DNA from: Ferdinandcohnia salidurans
Lineage (GTDB): Bacteria; Bacillota; Bacilli; Bacillales; Bacillaceae_L
Assembly: GCF_042680725.1 (NCBI RefSeq)
Contig: NZ_JBHUEK010000034.1
Coordinates: 248,001-312,000, forward strand
DNA length: 64,000 nt
Direction: 5' to 3'
Below, piece after piece: positions 36,375-44,315 of this stretch (its first letter is position 1; every line of letters starts with the position of its first letter). Made by a program: the position numbers and the translations under genes. The notes under the pieces are model-generated. The model made no database searches. It was not told the DNA's origin and saw only the letters and a program-made list of their open reading frames with translations.

Positions 36375-36986
36375 TTAAATTACGTCGCTGTTTCCTTCTT
36401 CCGTTCTCTCTACTAGTGTAAATAAAAATCGATAAATTAGCCGATATGCTTCTTCTAATGACATCTCCTCTTTAAACCCATTCACGTAATTCAAAGCGAA
36501 ATTCAAGTCCCATAAGCCATCACCTTGGTTAAACATCAACACAAATTTTGCTTCATCTCCACGTAATTCTTTTCTTAAGTTTTCTTTAAGAGGTGACTCG
36601 AACTTCTTCTGTAGCTTCAATCCTACCATGACATCGTATGTTCCAAATACATCATTCACTTCAAACGCAATTGCATCCACGCCGATTAGTTCCAACCACT
36701 TTGATTCAAAGTATAGAAATTCATTCTTGTGTTTTTCTAGGTAGTCAATCGGGTGTTCTAAGAAACCAAATGATTCTTTAGAGAGTGTTTCTTCTGTTTC
36801 TTTATCACATCTTTCTATGTAAGCTTCACGGAAACGTGTAGTAGGATCCTTTTCGATTAATGTAACGTCATGTGAAATTAATTCATATCTTTCTATGTAC
36901 TCTTTTTCCTCTTGAAATACTGCAACTTGTTTCTCTTCACTCATTAACTCTGATGAAATGTATTTTTTCATTTGTTTTTGTAACAT
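36375..36986 (-). CDS. Conserved Bacillaceae hypothetical protein
   Basis: About 203 residues from ATG 36986, with AGGAGG 9 bases upstream; the frame is open further 5' but without a site. The acidic, helical protein contains FREAYIERCDKETEE, EFLYFESKWLELIGVDAIAF and LMFNQGDGLWDLNFALNYV. Such proteins are common in Bacillus and are sometimes mislabelled as branched-chain aminotransferases; no such fold is visible. Function unknown. It follows the DEAD-box gene by 69 bases, with a GCCTTACC/GGTAAGGC stem (37009-37033) between them. Confidence 0.75.
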   Translation of the reverse strand: MLQKQMKKYISSELMSEEKQVAVFQEEKEYIERYELISHDVTLIEKDPTTRFREAYIERCDKETEETLSKESFGFLEHPIDYLEKHKNEFLYFESKWLELIGVDAIAFEVNDVFGTYDVMVGLKLQKKFESPLKENLRKELRGDEAKFVLMFNQGDGLWDLNFALNYVNGFKEEMSLEEAYRLIYRFLFTLVERTEEGNSDVI

Positions 36987-37055
36987 AGGTGTTCCTCCTG
37001 AATTTGATGCCTTACCAGTCTTAGGGGTAAGGCACCCATTTTGTACATTCACTTT

Positions 37056-38345
37056 TTAGCGAGTACGCCTTCTACCTCTCGTTGAATTGCTTTTGGATTG
37101 CCTATCATTAGACTTTCTATTTGAAGAAAATGGTGCAGCCTTCTTTCTGTCTCTTCTACTACCTTCAGAGCGTTTATTTTCGTTTTTTTGCTCACTTGCT
37201 CTCTCATAATCCTCACGATCAGGGATACTTATGCCCTTAATCACTTGTAGCTCGAATTTTTGATGAATCCCTTTTTCAATCATTCGTAGGAACTCCATAT
37301 CCTTTGGAGCCACTAAAGTATAGGCAACCCCGTCGCCACCTGCACGGCCAGTCCGTCCAATCCGGTGAACATAGCTTTCCACATCTTGTGGGATGTCATA
37401 GTTAAAGACATGTGTTACCCCTTCAACATCCAGTCCCCTTGCAGCAACGTCTGTGGCAACTAAAAACTGTGTTTTCGCTTCACGAAATCGTTTCATCGCT
37501 TTTTCGCGTTTGGACTGTGTTAAATCACCATGCAACTCGTCTGAATCATATCCGTTAGCAATCAATGCCTCGTGCAGCTTTTTCGCACGAACTTTTGTAC
37601 GACAGAATATGATCGCTAAAAATGGACGATGTTCTTCGATTAAATGCAACAACGTTGCTTGTTTTCTCCGGTCAGTGGTTTCAATCACAACTTGTTTAAT
37701 CTCTTCCACCGTTACTTTTTTTGCTTTCACTTCGATTAACTCTGGCTCGTTCATATATTTTTTGGCAAGAGATTTAATTTCGTTAGGCATTGTTGCAGAA
37801 AACAGCATGGTTTGTCTAGAAGGAAATGTTTCTTTAATGATGTCATCTACCTCTGGAAGAAAACCCATATGTAACATTTGGTCGGCTTCATCTAACACAA
37901 GCATCCTAATCGATGACAGATCAATCGTTCCACGGCGAATATGATCTAATAACCGACCAGGCGTTGCCACGACAATATGCTGTGCACCTTTCAGCTTTTT
38001 TAATTGATGCTCAACATCCTGACCACCGTACACAGCTAACACATTGATACCCTCTACGTTTTCCATCATTTTCTTAATTTCTTTTGAAATTTGCTGAGCT
38101 AATTCTCTTGTTGGAGTTAAAATAAGTGCTTGCACATCCGACTCGTGCACATCAATCTTTTCAAGAATCGGTAGAACAAAAGCCAACGTCTTTCCTGTTC
38201 CCGTTTGTGCTTTTGCAATCACATCCTTCCCCTCAAGTACGGATGGAATTGTCCGTTCTTGTATCGGAGTTGGTTCCACGATACCTAATGACTTCAATGT
38301 ATGGTTAATCTCTTTTCGAATACCAAGTTGTAAAAAATCTAGCAA
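37056..38345 (-). CDS. DEAD-box ATP-dependent RNA helicase
   Basis: 429 residues with every DEAD-box motif: the Q motif EPTPIQERTIP, AQTGTGKT, PTRELAQQ, TPGRLLDHI, VLDEADQM, FSATMP, and in lobe 2 FCRTKVRAKKL, ATDVAARGLDVEGV and HRIGRTGRAG. A basic, Arg/Ser-rich tail of about 60 residues should bind RNA. It resembles the CshA/YfmL-like cold-shock and ribosome-biogenesis helicases of Bacillus; the exact orthologue is uncertain. The start is TTG 38345; in-frame TGA just upstream rules out a longer form. Confidence 0.92.
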   Translation of the reverse strand: MLDFLQLGIRKEINHTLKSLGIVEPTPIQERTIPSVLEGKDVIAKAQTGTGKTLAFVLPILEKIDVHESDVQALILTPTRELAQQISKEIKKMMENVEGINVLAVYGGQDVEHQLKKLKGAQHIVVATPGRLLDHIRRGTIDLSSIRMLVLDEADQMLHMGFLPEVDDIIKETFPSRQTMLFSATMPNEIKSLAKKYMNEPELIEVKAKKVTVEEIKQVVIETTDRRKQATLLHLIEEHRPFLAIIFCRTKVRAKKLHEALIANGYDSDELHGDLTQSKREKAMKRFREAKTQFLVATDVAARGLDVEGVTHVFNYDIPQDVESYVHRIGRTGRAGGDGVAYTLVAPKDMEFLRMIEKGIHQKFELQVIKGISIPDREDYERASEQKNENKRSEGSRRDRKKAAPFSSNRKSNDRQSKSNSTRGRRRTR

Positions 38346-38449
38346 GGCTCATCACGTCTCTCTTCTTATCATAATGCCAGTTTGATTGTTCAATGGCTTA
38401 TTTACTATAGCATATATATTGGTTAGTATTTACAGAGTGATTTGGAATA

Positions 38450-38487
38450 TTTATTATTGTCACAGTGACGCCCCGAATTTTGTCGAT
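38450..38487 (+). repeat. Family-C dispersed repeat, exact copy 1
   Basis: A 38-bp unit containing the palindrome GTCACAGTGAC followed by gccccgaattttgtcgat. It is identical to 39391-39428 and followed directly by a family-A copy (38488-38517). Confidence 0.85.
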
Positions 38488-38517
38488 GGGTCAGAGGGAT
38501 AGGTTCCTTGACCCACC
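38488..38517 (+). repeat. Family-A dispersed repeat
   Basis: gggtcagagggataggttcc then ttgacccacc; the ends GGGTCA and TGACCC are complementary, so it can fold. It is nested directly behind a family-C copy. Confidence 0.7.
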
Positions 38518-38631
38518 ATAAATGGTACGAAACTTTTCAAATATCGCCTGTTCAAACTTAATACTTTCTTTTCCGAACTTATCCTTAATATTTTTCATTG
38601 TACTTTTCAAGTTTGTTGTATTTCTTCATAA

Positions 38632-38662
38632 TAAAGGGAACTTCCTATTATTAAAGTTCCCT
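38632..38662. terminator. Hairpin, probable terminator of the ydcF-like gene
   Basis: AAAGGGAACTT and AAAGTTCCCTTT form an 11-bp stem with a 9-base loop, about 30 bases downstream of the YdcF-like stop codon. The tract after it is only partly T-rich on either strand. Confidence 0.55.
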
Positions 38663-38693
38663 TTGTTCTTAGTACACCTTATATGTGAGCGAT

Positions 38694-39299
38694 TTACAAA
38701 TCTACTTTCATGTCACGCAATGCACCTTGTTTAACGTATTTTATTAGTTTTGCAGCCTCATCTCGTACACGTTTTCTTCCTAAATCGGTTAAAAACCAGT
38801 TATCCTTTCTGGTGAAAGCATCATCAGCAGGACATAACGTGTAGGAGATCCAACTAGGCATATATGTTTGTAATGTCAGATGTAATCGTTTCATATGGTA
38901 AGATGTCGTTACTACCAATATTCGTTTGATCCTATATAGGTGAAATTCTCTGTTTAATACGAATAGAGAGGCTAATACATTTTCTAGTGTGTGCAATGAC
39001 TGATCCTCAATTAGTATATCTTTTTCGGAAGCCCCTAACGCTATGGCTTCTCTTTTCATCGAAACAGCTTCTGAGTGATCACTTTCCTTCCACTTCACAC
39101 CACCTGAAAACAATAGTTTACTGGCTCTACCTTGCTTATATAATTCTACTGCTTTTGGTACGCGATATTTAACGGCTTTACTGCTACCTGCCACCAATAT
39201 ACAATCTCCGTTCGCGAAATCATCTTCAATATCCGAAAATATAAGCTTGGTCACTTGTGCGTCTGAGAGTTTTTCAACCTCTAACTCAGACAGATACAT
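38694..39299 (-). CDS. YdcF/SanA-like family protein (DUF218)
   Basis: 201 residues. LVAGSSKAVKYRVPKAVELY, KLLFSGG, SEAVSMKREAIALGASEKDI, the catalytic-looking ILIEDQSLHTLENV and VVTTSYHMKRLHLT are the DUF218 motifs (first acid, ENxxxN-like block, TsxYHmxR). Members bind nucleotide-like ligands or act in envelope homeostasis; the substrate is unknown. There is no signal peptide or membrane segment, unlike SanA/ElyC. It is a single-gene unit flanked by identical 38-bp family-C repeats. Confidence 0.82.
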   Translation of the reverse strand: MYLSELEVEKLSDAQVTKLIFSDIEDDFANGDCILVAGSSKAVKYRVPKAVELYKQGRASKLLFSGGVKWKESDHSEAVSMKREAIALGASEKDILIEDQSLHTLENVLASLFVLNREFHLYRIKRILVVTTSYHMKRLHLTLQTYMPSWISYTLCPADDAFTRKDNWFLTDLGRKRVRDEAAKLIKYVKQGALRDMKVDL

Positions 39300-39390
39300 T
39301 TACATGTTTCCCCCCTTTACATAGTTATCCTATCATAAATATACCACATTTTGGAAGTTTAACAGTATGTACAAATGCATCAAAAAGCAG

Positions 39391-39428
39391 TTTATTATTG
39401 TCACAGTGACGCCCCGAATTTTGTCGAT
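39391..39428 (+). repeat. Family-C dispersed repeat, exact copy 2
   Basis: Identical over 38 bp to 38450-38487 and in the same orientation; the two copies bracket the ydcF-like gene. Confidence 0.85.
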
Positions 39429-39496
39429 TATCAGGATTTAAGAATCTAGTTAGGGGTAGGTATTAAAATTACGCACACATCCATGTAGACAATATG

Positions 39497-39523
39497 ACAA
39501 AATCATACTTGACACATAGAATA
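39497..39523 (+). promoter_or_regulatory. SigK-like (late mother-cell) promoter
   Basis: AC (39497), 16 bases, then CATAGAATA matches the sigma-K pattern AC-N16-CATAnnnTA exactly, 45 bases before the proline-rich gene. The short consensus makes chance matches possible. Confidence 0.45.
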
Positions 39524-39567
39524 TGGTGTATTGTCATGATATTTTTGATTGAGGAGGTGTAAAGAAG

Positions 39568-40098
39568 ATGTGGGTTTATAACCATTCGAGACATAGACGA
39601 AATATGAATATGTCCCAGTTGCCGCCATTTGGGCCAATGGGACCGAGTTCAGGACAGAATATGGGTTGGATATCCAATATGTTAGGTCAAGCATTGCAGC
39701 AGTTAAATCAGCCACCACCTTATCCCCAGACGATGCCCCCTTATGTACCACCTTACATGCCACCTTACACACCGACAACTAATCCATCGTTTCCACAACA
39801 GCAACCGATGCCGACGACTACCCAAGGACCACTAGGCTTACCTGCCAGCCCTCCAGCAATTAATCCAACTAAGCCAATTAATCCACCTGGAACCAGCGTT
39901 GTGATTGATGCGAATACCGTCAAGCCATGTATGAATACGTGCACATACGTATGGTTAAAGAATGGCACGACGTACTGGGTATGGATGAGTCAGACGACTC
40001 AAGATTCGATCTACGGGTATTATTGGAATGGTTCACAATGGGCTCAGTTTAGCCTTCCACTCCAACAAATTGACTATTTTCAATGCTTTAGTTGTTAA
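39568..40098 (+). CDS. Proline-rich probable spore-surface protein
   Basis: 176 residues, ATG with GAGGAGGTG upstream. Residues ~18-115 are Pro/Gln/Met-rich low complexity (PPYVPPYMPPYTP and similar). The C-terminal 60 residues form a small domain with Cys and Trp/Tyr: KPCMNTCTYVWLKNGTTYWV then YGYYWNGSQWAQFSL and a final CFSC. The SigK-like promoter, the composition and the linked second proline-rich gene suggest a coat or exosporium component. There is no signal peptide, which fits mother-cell assembly. Family not named with certainty. Confidence 0.7.
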   Translation: MWVYNHSRHRRNMNMSQLPPFGPMGPSSGQNMGWISNMLGQALQQLNQPPPYPQTMPPYVPPYMPPYTPTTNPSFPQQQPMPTTTQGPLGLPASPPAINPTKPINPPGTSVVIDANTVKPCMNTCTYVWLKNGTTYWVWMSQTTQDSIYGYYWNGSQWAQFSLPLQQIDYFQCFSC

Positions 40099-40112
40099 AA
40101 GGAGGAATTGAC

Positions 40113-41312
40113 TTGTATTACTACCATCCTAATGAAGTTCGAAATCCATATCCAGTTTTTCTACATTATCTCTATTCACCCTATTACAGACAGATGAATC
40201 CGGATGTAGTTTGTGATCCGGTTACGGGTATTTGTGGTGCGCAAGGGTCATCAGCTTCCTCTCCAACGACTACGAAGCAGCCTTCGATTCCAATCGGTGC
40301 CCCAAGCCCAAAACCAGTTACACCAATATATACTCCACCCCAACAATCGCAACCTATCTTCCAACCACCAACACAGCCGATGCCAATTTTCCAATCGCCA
40401 ACCCAATCACAACCAATCTTTCAGCCACCAACTCAACAACAACCGATTTATAAGCCACCAGTCCAGCAACAGCCAATCTATAAACCACCAACACAATCTA
40501 TACCAAGTACCCCTCAACCACCTTCAAGTTCAAAGGAAGTAGAGGAGTTCGTTCATAATGGGGTTCGTTATCGCTGCCAGTGGGTATATTGCTGTTCTCC
40601 TATTGAGCAAGGTAGTATTCCGGAGAAATTGGAACCGGGGATCAATCAAAAAGCACAAGATTATATGATTTGGGAAGAGGACGAATTTCCGGAGTTTAAA
40701 ATCGGAGCATGTACGAGCATAAATAACTGTATCCAAAAGAGAAATTCTACCTTACGGGTTATTTTTCGGATTATTTACCCAGCTAGTGTACAGGAGGTTA
40801 TTGAGAAGGAATTGCGTGAGTGCTTTGAAATCGGATCTGCAGCTGCTTCAGCTGCTGTCGCTACTCAAATTGCCATTGTCAGAGCTGCTCCCGAATCGGC
40901 TCCTGCCATCTTGCCAAACATGCTAAATTTGGCATATGAAGCTGGCAAAGAAGCATTTATTGAATGCCTCAAACAAAAACAAAATGCGAAATATTATTTG
41001 AAGTACATCAAATACAGTGTGTTTCACGAACAATTTAGCAATGAGGGTTGGCATACACTTAACAGCAAAGACGTGGTTCGAATGCTTGAACAGCTATATC
41101 TTTATCAAACTGGCCTCATCTTACTCCCAGGTGTCGATTCCTTTGCAGATCTTGGAAAAAAACTAGGAGTAGATGAAAAAGGCATCGAGAACTTTTTTAA
41201 GGACCCAGTAGGAACAATAAACAAACAATGGGATAAATTAGGCGATGCCCTACCAGATGCAAAAATCGGAGGAACTACCGGAGAAATACTCAAAAAAATC
41301 GGGTTTCCGTAG
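40113..41312 (+). CDS. Proline-rich repeat protein with helical C-terminal domain, probable spore coat
   Basis: About 399 residues from TTG 40113, with AAGGAGG 7 bases upstream, 14 bases after the previous gene. Tyr-rich N-terminus (YYYHPNEVRNPYPVFLHYL), then about seven imperfect decapeptides of the form PI-F/Y-Q/K-PPTQQQ at residues ~75-135, then a folded region starting VRYRCQWVYCCSP and an alanine-rich helix (GSAAASAAVATQIAIV). The C-terminal ~90 residues contain SFADLGKKLGVDEKGIENFF. It has no signal peptide. It probably pairs with the upstream protein. The repeats are out of register enough to be old, not an assembly artefact. Confidence 0.7.
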   Translation: MYYYHPNEVRNPYPVFLHYLYSPYYRQMNPDVVCDPVTGICGAQGSSASSPTTTKQPSIPIGAPSPKPVTPIYTPPQQSQPIFQPPTQPMPIFQSPTQSQPIFQPPTQQQPIYKPPVQQQPIYKPPTQSIPSTPQPPSSSKEVEEFVHNGVRYRCQWVYCCSPIEQGSIPEKLEPGINQKAQDYMIWEEDEFPEFKIGACTSINNCIQKRNSTLRVIFRIIYPASVQEVIEKELRECFEIGSAAASAAVATQIAIVRAAPESAPAILPNMLNLAYEAGKEAFIECLKQKQNAKYYLKYIKYSVFHEQFSNEGWHTLNSKDVVRMLEQLYLYQTGLILLPGVDSFADLGKKLGVDEKGIENFFKDPVGTINKQWDKLGDALPDAKIGGTTGEILKKIGFP

Positions 41313-41331
41313 AAATCTAAGAATCCACAGG

Positions 41332-41364
41332 AGGAAGCTTGGAGCCAATTCTCGAAAGCTTCCT
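41332..41364 (+). terminator. Hairpin after the proline-rich gene pair
   Basis: AGGAAGCTT and AAAGCTTCCT form a stem 20 bases after the stop codon, followed by a modest T-rich stretch. Confidence 0.6.
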
Positions 41365-41421
41365 TTGGATCTATTTCTGAAATCTTTTCAAGAAAATAGT
41401 ACCTGATCCCTAGTACATACT

Positions 41422-41475
41422 CTATCTTTCAAAATACCCCGCTAACGCAGGAAAGACCAAATTCTCCTTGCATTT
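41422..41475 (-). pseudogene. C-terminal remnant of a paralogue of the gene at 43856-44275
   Basis: Seventeen codons between two stops read KCKENLVFPALAGYFER, almost the same as the last residues of the protein at 43856-44275 (MRKEHLVFPAIAGFYER). The rest of the paralogue is gone. It suggests a past duplication or a recombination that removed a related gene. Confidence 0.6.
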
Positions 41476-41520
41476 TTAATATTTTTATATGTATACATAT
41501 GATTATAAATAAGAGTCAAA

Positions 41521-42414
41521 TTAATATAAATTCTTTCCCTTTGCCTTTAGTAATCTAACAAACTCATCCAAAACCTTCGTACGAAACGGCGAACCCAAAA
41601 CAATGAAAAATTCTCTAGGAAACTGTAATCCATTCACATCAATGATCTTCAAGTCACCATTTTTAAGCTCACTTGCTACTGCAAGCTCTGACAACAAACT
41701 AATTCCTAACCCAGCCTTCACAGCCTCCTTAACTGACTGTGTACTACTAAACGTCATAGTATTCTTCGGATCAATTCTCAATTGTTCAAAAACCTTTTCC
41801 CCAGCTTCTCTTGTTCCGGAACCCTCTTCCCTAAGAATCCACGGTTGCACCTCAAGCTCTTTCAACTCAACTTCTCCGTTTTCTCCAACCAATGCGTTGT
41901 CTGGTAAAGCAATAATCACCATACGATCCGCAGCAAATTCCTCAATTTCAAGGTTCTTTTCCCCTTTGACATGACCTTCAATAATTCCAATATCAAGTTG
42001 ATGTGCTTTCACCAACTCAACAATTCTTTCTGTGTTATCAATCTTAACTGTTGGCTGAACATCCGGATACACCGTTTTCATATCTGCTAACACATGTGGA
42101 AGGACATACTCACCAAATGTATAACTCGCGCCAATTGACAACGGTCCTCTCACCTTATTTGTTAGTTCATCCAATAGTTTCTCCATTCGTGTATATAATC
42201 CCACAATCTCCTTCGCATGGTGGTAAACAATCTCGCCCGCTTTATTTAATTGCACATATTTATTATTTCGTTCAAGAAGTCGAACCCCAAGGTTTTCCTC
42301 AAAAGTACGGATATATTGACTAACTGCAGGTTGAGTCATATGAAGCTCCTCAGCTGCTCGCGAAAAATTCCTCTTTTCTGCAACCATAATAAATACTTGT
42401 AATTGCTGATCCAT
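41521..42414 (-). CDS. LysR-family transcriptional regulator (CysL-like)
   Basis: 297 residues. The N-terminal winged HTH reads NFSRAAEELHMTQPAVSQYI, then a linker helix and a periplasmic-binding-type effector domain (GPLSIGASYTFGEYVLP, GLGISLLSELAV). It is divergent from the YeiH-type exporter with 114 bases between start codons. In that gap ATAATTAT sits at 42459-42466 within an imperfect inverted repeat, a possible operator. YeiH genes are commonly paired with CysL/YeiE-type LysR genes, so this regulator probably responds to a sulfur metabolite (inference). Confidence 0.88.
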   Translation of the reverse strand: MDQQLQVFIMVAEKRNFSRAAEELHMTQPAVSQYIRTFEENLGVRLLERNNKYVQLNKAGEIVYHHAKEIVGLYTRMEKLLDELTNKVRGPLSIGASYTFGEYVLPHVLADMKTVYPDVQPTVKIDNTERIVELVKAHQLDIGIIEGHVKGEKNLEIEEFAADRMVIIALPDNALVGENGEVELKELEVQPWILREEGSGTREAGEKVFEQLRIDPKNTMTFSSTQSVKEAVKAGLGISLLSELAVASELKNGDLKIIDVNGLQFPREFFIVLGSPFRTKVLDEFVRLLKAKGKNLY

Positions 42415-42528
42415 TTTTCCACTTCCTTTCCTTCCATCTATTATAACAATTCGCTTATCATAATTATAGTTAACACTTATTTTACTTATACACAGTCACC
42501 TAATATAGTAAAAGTAGGAGGTGTACAT

Positions 42529-43560
42529 ATGGCGTTAGCTGAATTAAAACAATTACCAACAAAAAAGACAAAACCGGAATTAGCATTGGTTGGTGGGGTT
42601 GCTTTTACATTTTTTATAGCACTTCTAGGGTACTTATTAGCACTTGTACCAGGATTTAGTAATGTAGGTCAAATGGCATGTGCTATCATTATTGCAATTG
42701 TCTACAGGCAGATTTTTGGATTTCCTGAAATCATTCGTTCAGGTATAACCTTTTCATCGAAACGAATACTAAGACTCGCTATAATTTTGTATGGTTTAAA
42801 ATTAAACATCGAGATGGTACTTAACGACGGGATTGGCCTATTAGTACGGGATGCACTAGTAATCATGTTTGCAATTTTTGCTATTATGTGGCTAGCAAAA
42901 GTTCTAAAAGCGGATCAAACAATATCCTTATTACTCGGTGTTGGAACCGGCGTATGCGGGGCTGCTGCCATCGCAGCTGTTGCACCAATTATAAAATCAA
43001 AAGATGAGGATACTGCAATAAGCGTTGGGATAATCGCCTTGGTAGGAACTATTTTCGCCATTATTTACACGATCTTACGACCAATTCTACCGATTGATGC
43101 GGTACAATATGGGATCTGGTCTGGAACAAGTCTTCATGAGGTCGCCCATGTAGCACTCGCAGCTGCACCTGGTGGAGAAGATGCACTTGCTGTTGGACTA
43201 CTAGCAAAATTAGGCCGTGTTTTCCTTCTCATCCCACTTTGCTTCATATTAATTTTCTTCATGAAAAGAAAGAATAACAACAATGAAACCGGCAAGGCAA
43301 AAATCGAATTCCCTTGGTTCCTGGTAGGATTTATCGTCATGAGTATTCTAGGAAGCTACGTATTTGGCTACTCCATTCCATTGTCCGATGATATAATGAA
43401 TTTCGTTTTCACCCTTACCACATGGCTGTTAACCGCAGCAATGGTAGGGCTAGGTCTAAACGTAAGCTTAAAAGATGTCCGTGAACGAGCAATTAGACCT
43501 CTCATAGCGATTTCGATTACATCAATAGTGCTTTCGGTAGTTGTATATTTTACGGTATAA
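42529..43560 (+). CDS. yeiH: YeiH/UPF0324 family membrane protein, putative sulfate or sulfite exporter
   Basis: 343 residues from ATG 42529 (GTAGGAGGTG upstream; an earlier start in the frame lacks a site and overlaps the LysR gene). About ten membrane segments. LLLGVGTGVCGAAAIAAVAP, SGTSLHEVAHVALAA and the end LGLNVSLKDVRE are typical of the YeiH family. Transport of sulfonates, sulfite or sulfate is proposed for the family, not proven. A strong hairpin follows 130 bases downstream. Confidence 0.85.
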   Translation: MALAELKQLPTKKTKPELALVGGVAFTFFIALLGYLLALVPGFSNVGQMACAIIIAIVYRQIFGFPEIIRSGITFSSKRILRLAIILYGLKLNIEMVLNDGIGLLVRDALVIMFAIFAIMWLAKVLKADQTISLLLGVGTGVCGAAAIAAVAPIIKSKDEDTAISVGIIALVGTIFAIIYTILRPILPIDAVQYGIWSGTSLHEVAHVALAAAPGGEDALAVGLLAKLGRVFLLIPLCFILIFFMKRKNNNNETGKAKIEFPWFLVGFIVMSILGSYVFGYSIPLSDDIMNFVFTLTTWLLTAAMVGLGLNVSLKDVRERAIRPLIAISITSIVLSVVVYFTV

Positions 43561-43692
43561 CATCAAAATACAACAAAAAAACAATATATTTTTAGATAAA
43601 GACAATATTAATATTTTTATGAAGAAAACTATAACAAAGAGAAAGCTTAGGGACATAACATTTAATTGGCAGTCTGAATTTTGTAAGGAAGA

Positions 43693-43730
43693 AACGAACA
43701 ACCAGCAGATCTAACTGCTAGTTGTTCGTT
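43693..43730 (+). terminator. Strong hairpin downstream of yeiH
   Basis: AACGAACAACCAGCAG and CTGCTAGTTGTTCGTT pair over 16 bp with one mismatch and a 6-base loop; T content after it is low, so it may also protect RNA ends. Confidence 0.6.
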
Positions 43731-43750
43731 ATGCTTAAGTCTAGGTAAGT

Positions 43751-43782
43751 TTATGTCACAGTGACTCCCCGAATTTTGTCGC
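43751..43782 (+). repeat. Family-C dispersed repeat, copy 3
   Basis: ttatgtcacagtgactcccc then gaattttgtcg: differs from the exact copies by g to t after the palindrome and by its ends. Confidence 0.75.
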
Positions 43783-43855
43783 GAACTTATATTTTTCAAG
43801 TCTAATCGGGGACAGGATCACATGTCTCACGAAAACGATCACCTATTTCTAGTCC

Positions 43856-44275
43856 TCACCTTTCATAAAAACCCGCTATCGCCGGAAAGACCAAATGTTC
43901 CTTCCTCATTTCCCAAAACGTCGTCACTCTATGTTCTCGTAGCAACTGTGTATTTAGTGAATACTGGTGACAATTTAGTGGTGTTTGATTAAACGTTTTG
44001 GCGAAGAACTCAATCGCCTCTTGTTCAAACTCTGCAAATATAAATACAAACTCTTGCTGATTCTTCTTCAATGCGTACACACCGATCTTATGAAAGCCTA
44101 ATACATTTTGTTCAATCATATCCCTTACCTTTGCGTGGTCTGCAGCATTAAGGTCCAATTTAGATTCGTCATCCTCCAATGAAATCTTGCCCTCTTGGAG
44201 TAAATGATGAATGTAATGGGCTAGACTAACTTCTTCGTAGCAAATCGTATCTATGTATAAATCTCTTACTTTCAT
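43856..44275 (-). CDS. Hypothetical protein linked to the orphan primosome genes
   Basis: 139 residues, ATG with GGGGGAGAA upstream. It contains a helical N-terminus (EVSLAHYIHHLLQEGKISL), a beta-like middle (HKIGVYALKKNQQEFVFIFA) and a C-terminus FWEMRKEHLVFPAIAGFYER. No family recognised. It is the third gene after dnaD- and dnaB-like genes, separated from the latter by 40 bases containing a family-A repeat. A remnant of a paralogue lies at 41422-41475, so the gene has been mobile or duplicated locally. Confidence 0.7.
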   Translation of the reverse strand: MKVRDLYIDTICYEEVSLAHYIHHLLQEGKISLEDDESKLDLNAADHAKVRDMIEQNVLGFHKIGVYALKKNQQEFVFIFAEFEQEAIEFFAKTFNQTPLNCHQYSLNTQLLREHRVTTFWEMRKEHLVFPAIAGFYER

Positions 44276-44293
44276 AATCGTTCTCCCCCTTTT

Positions 44294-44314
44294 GGGAACT
44301 GTCCCCTTGTCCCA
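44294..44314 (+). repeat. Family-A dispersed repeat (short copy)
   Basis: gggaactgtccccttgtccc: the reverse complement matches the gggacaaggggacag form of the family. It sits in the 40-base gap between the helicase stop and the next start. Confidence 0.5.
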
Positions 44315-44315
44315 C

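Noticed and set aside
40310..40510. Tandem decapeptide coding repeats as an assembly artefact
   Set aside because: Units differ from each other in codons and residues, the frame is intact and adjoining sequence is unique.
42403..42528. Upstream start for the YeiH protein
   Set aside because: The extension overlaps the LysR start and intergenic control region and has no ribosome site; ATG 42529 has GTAGGAGGTG.
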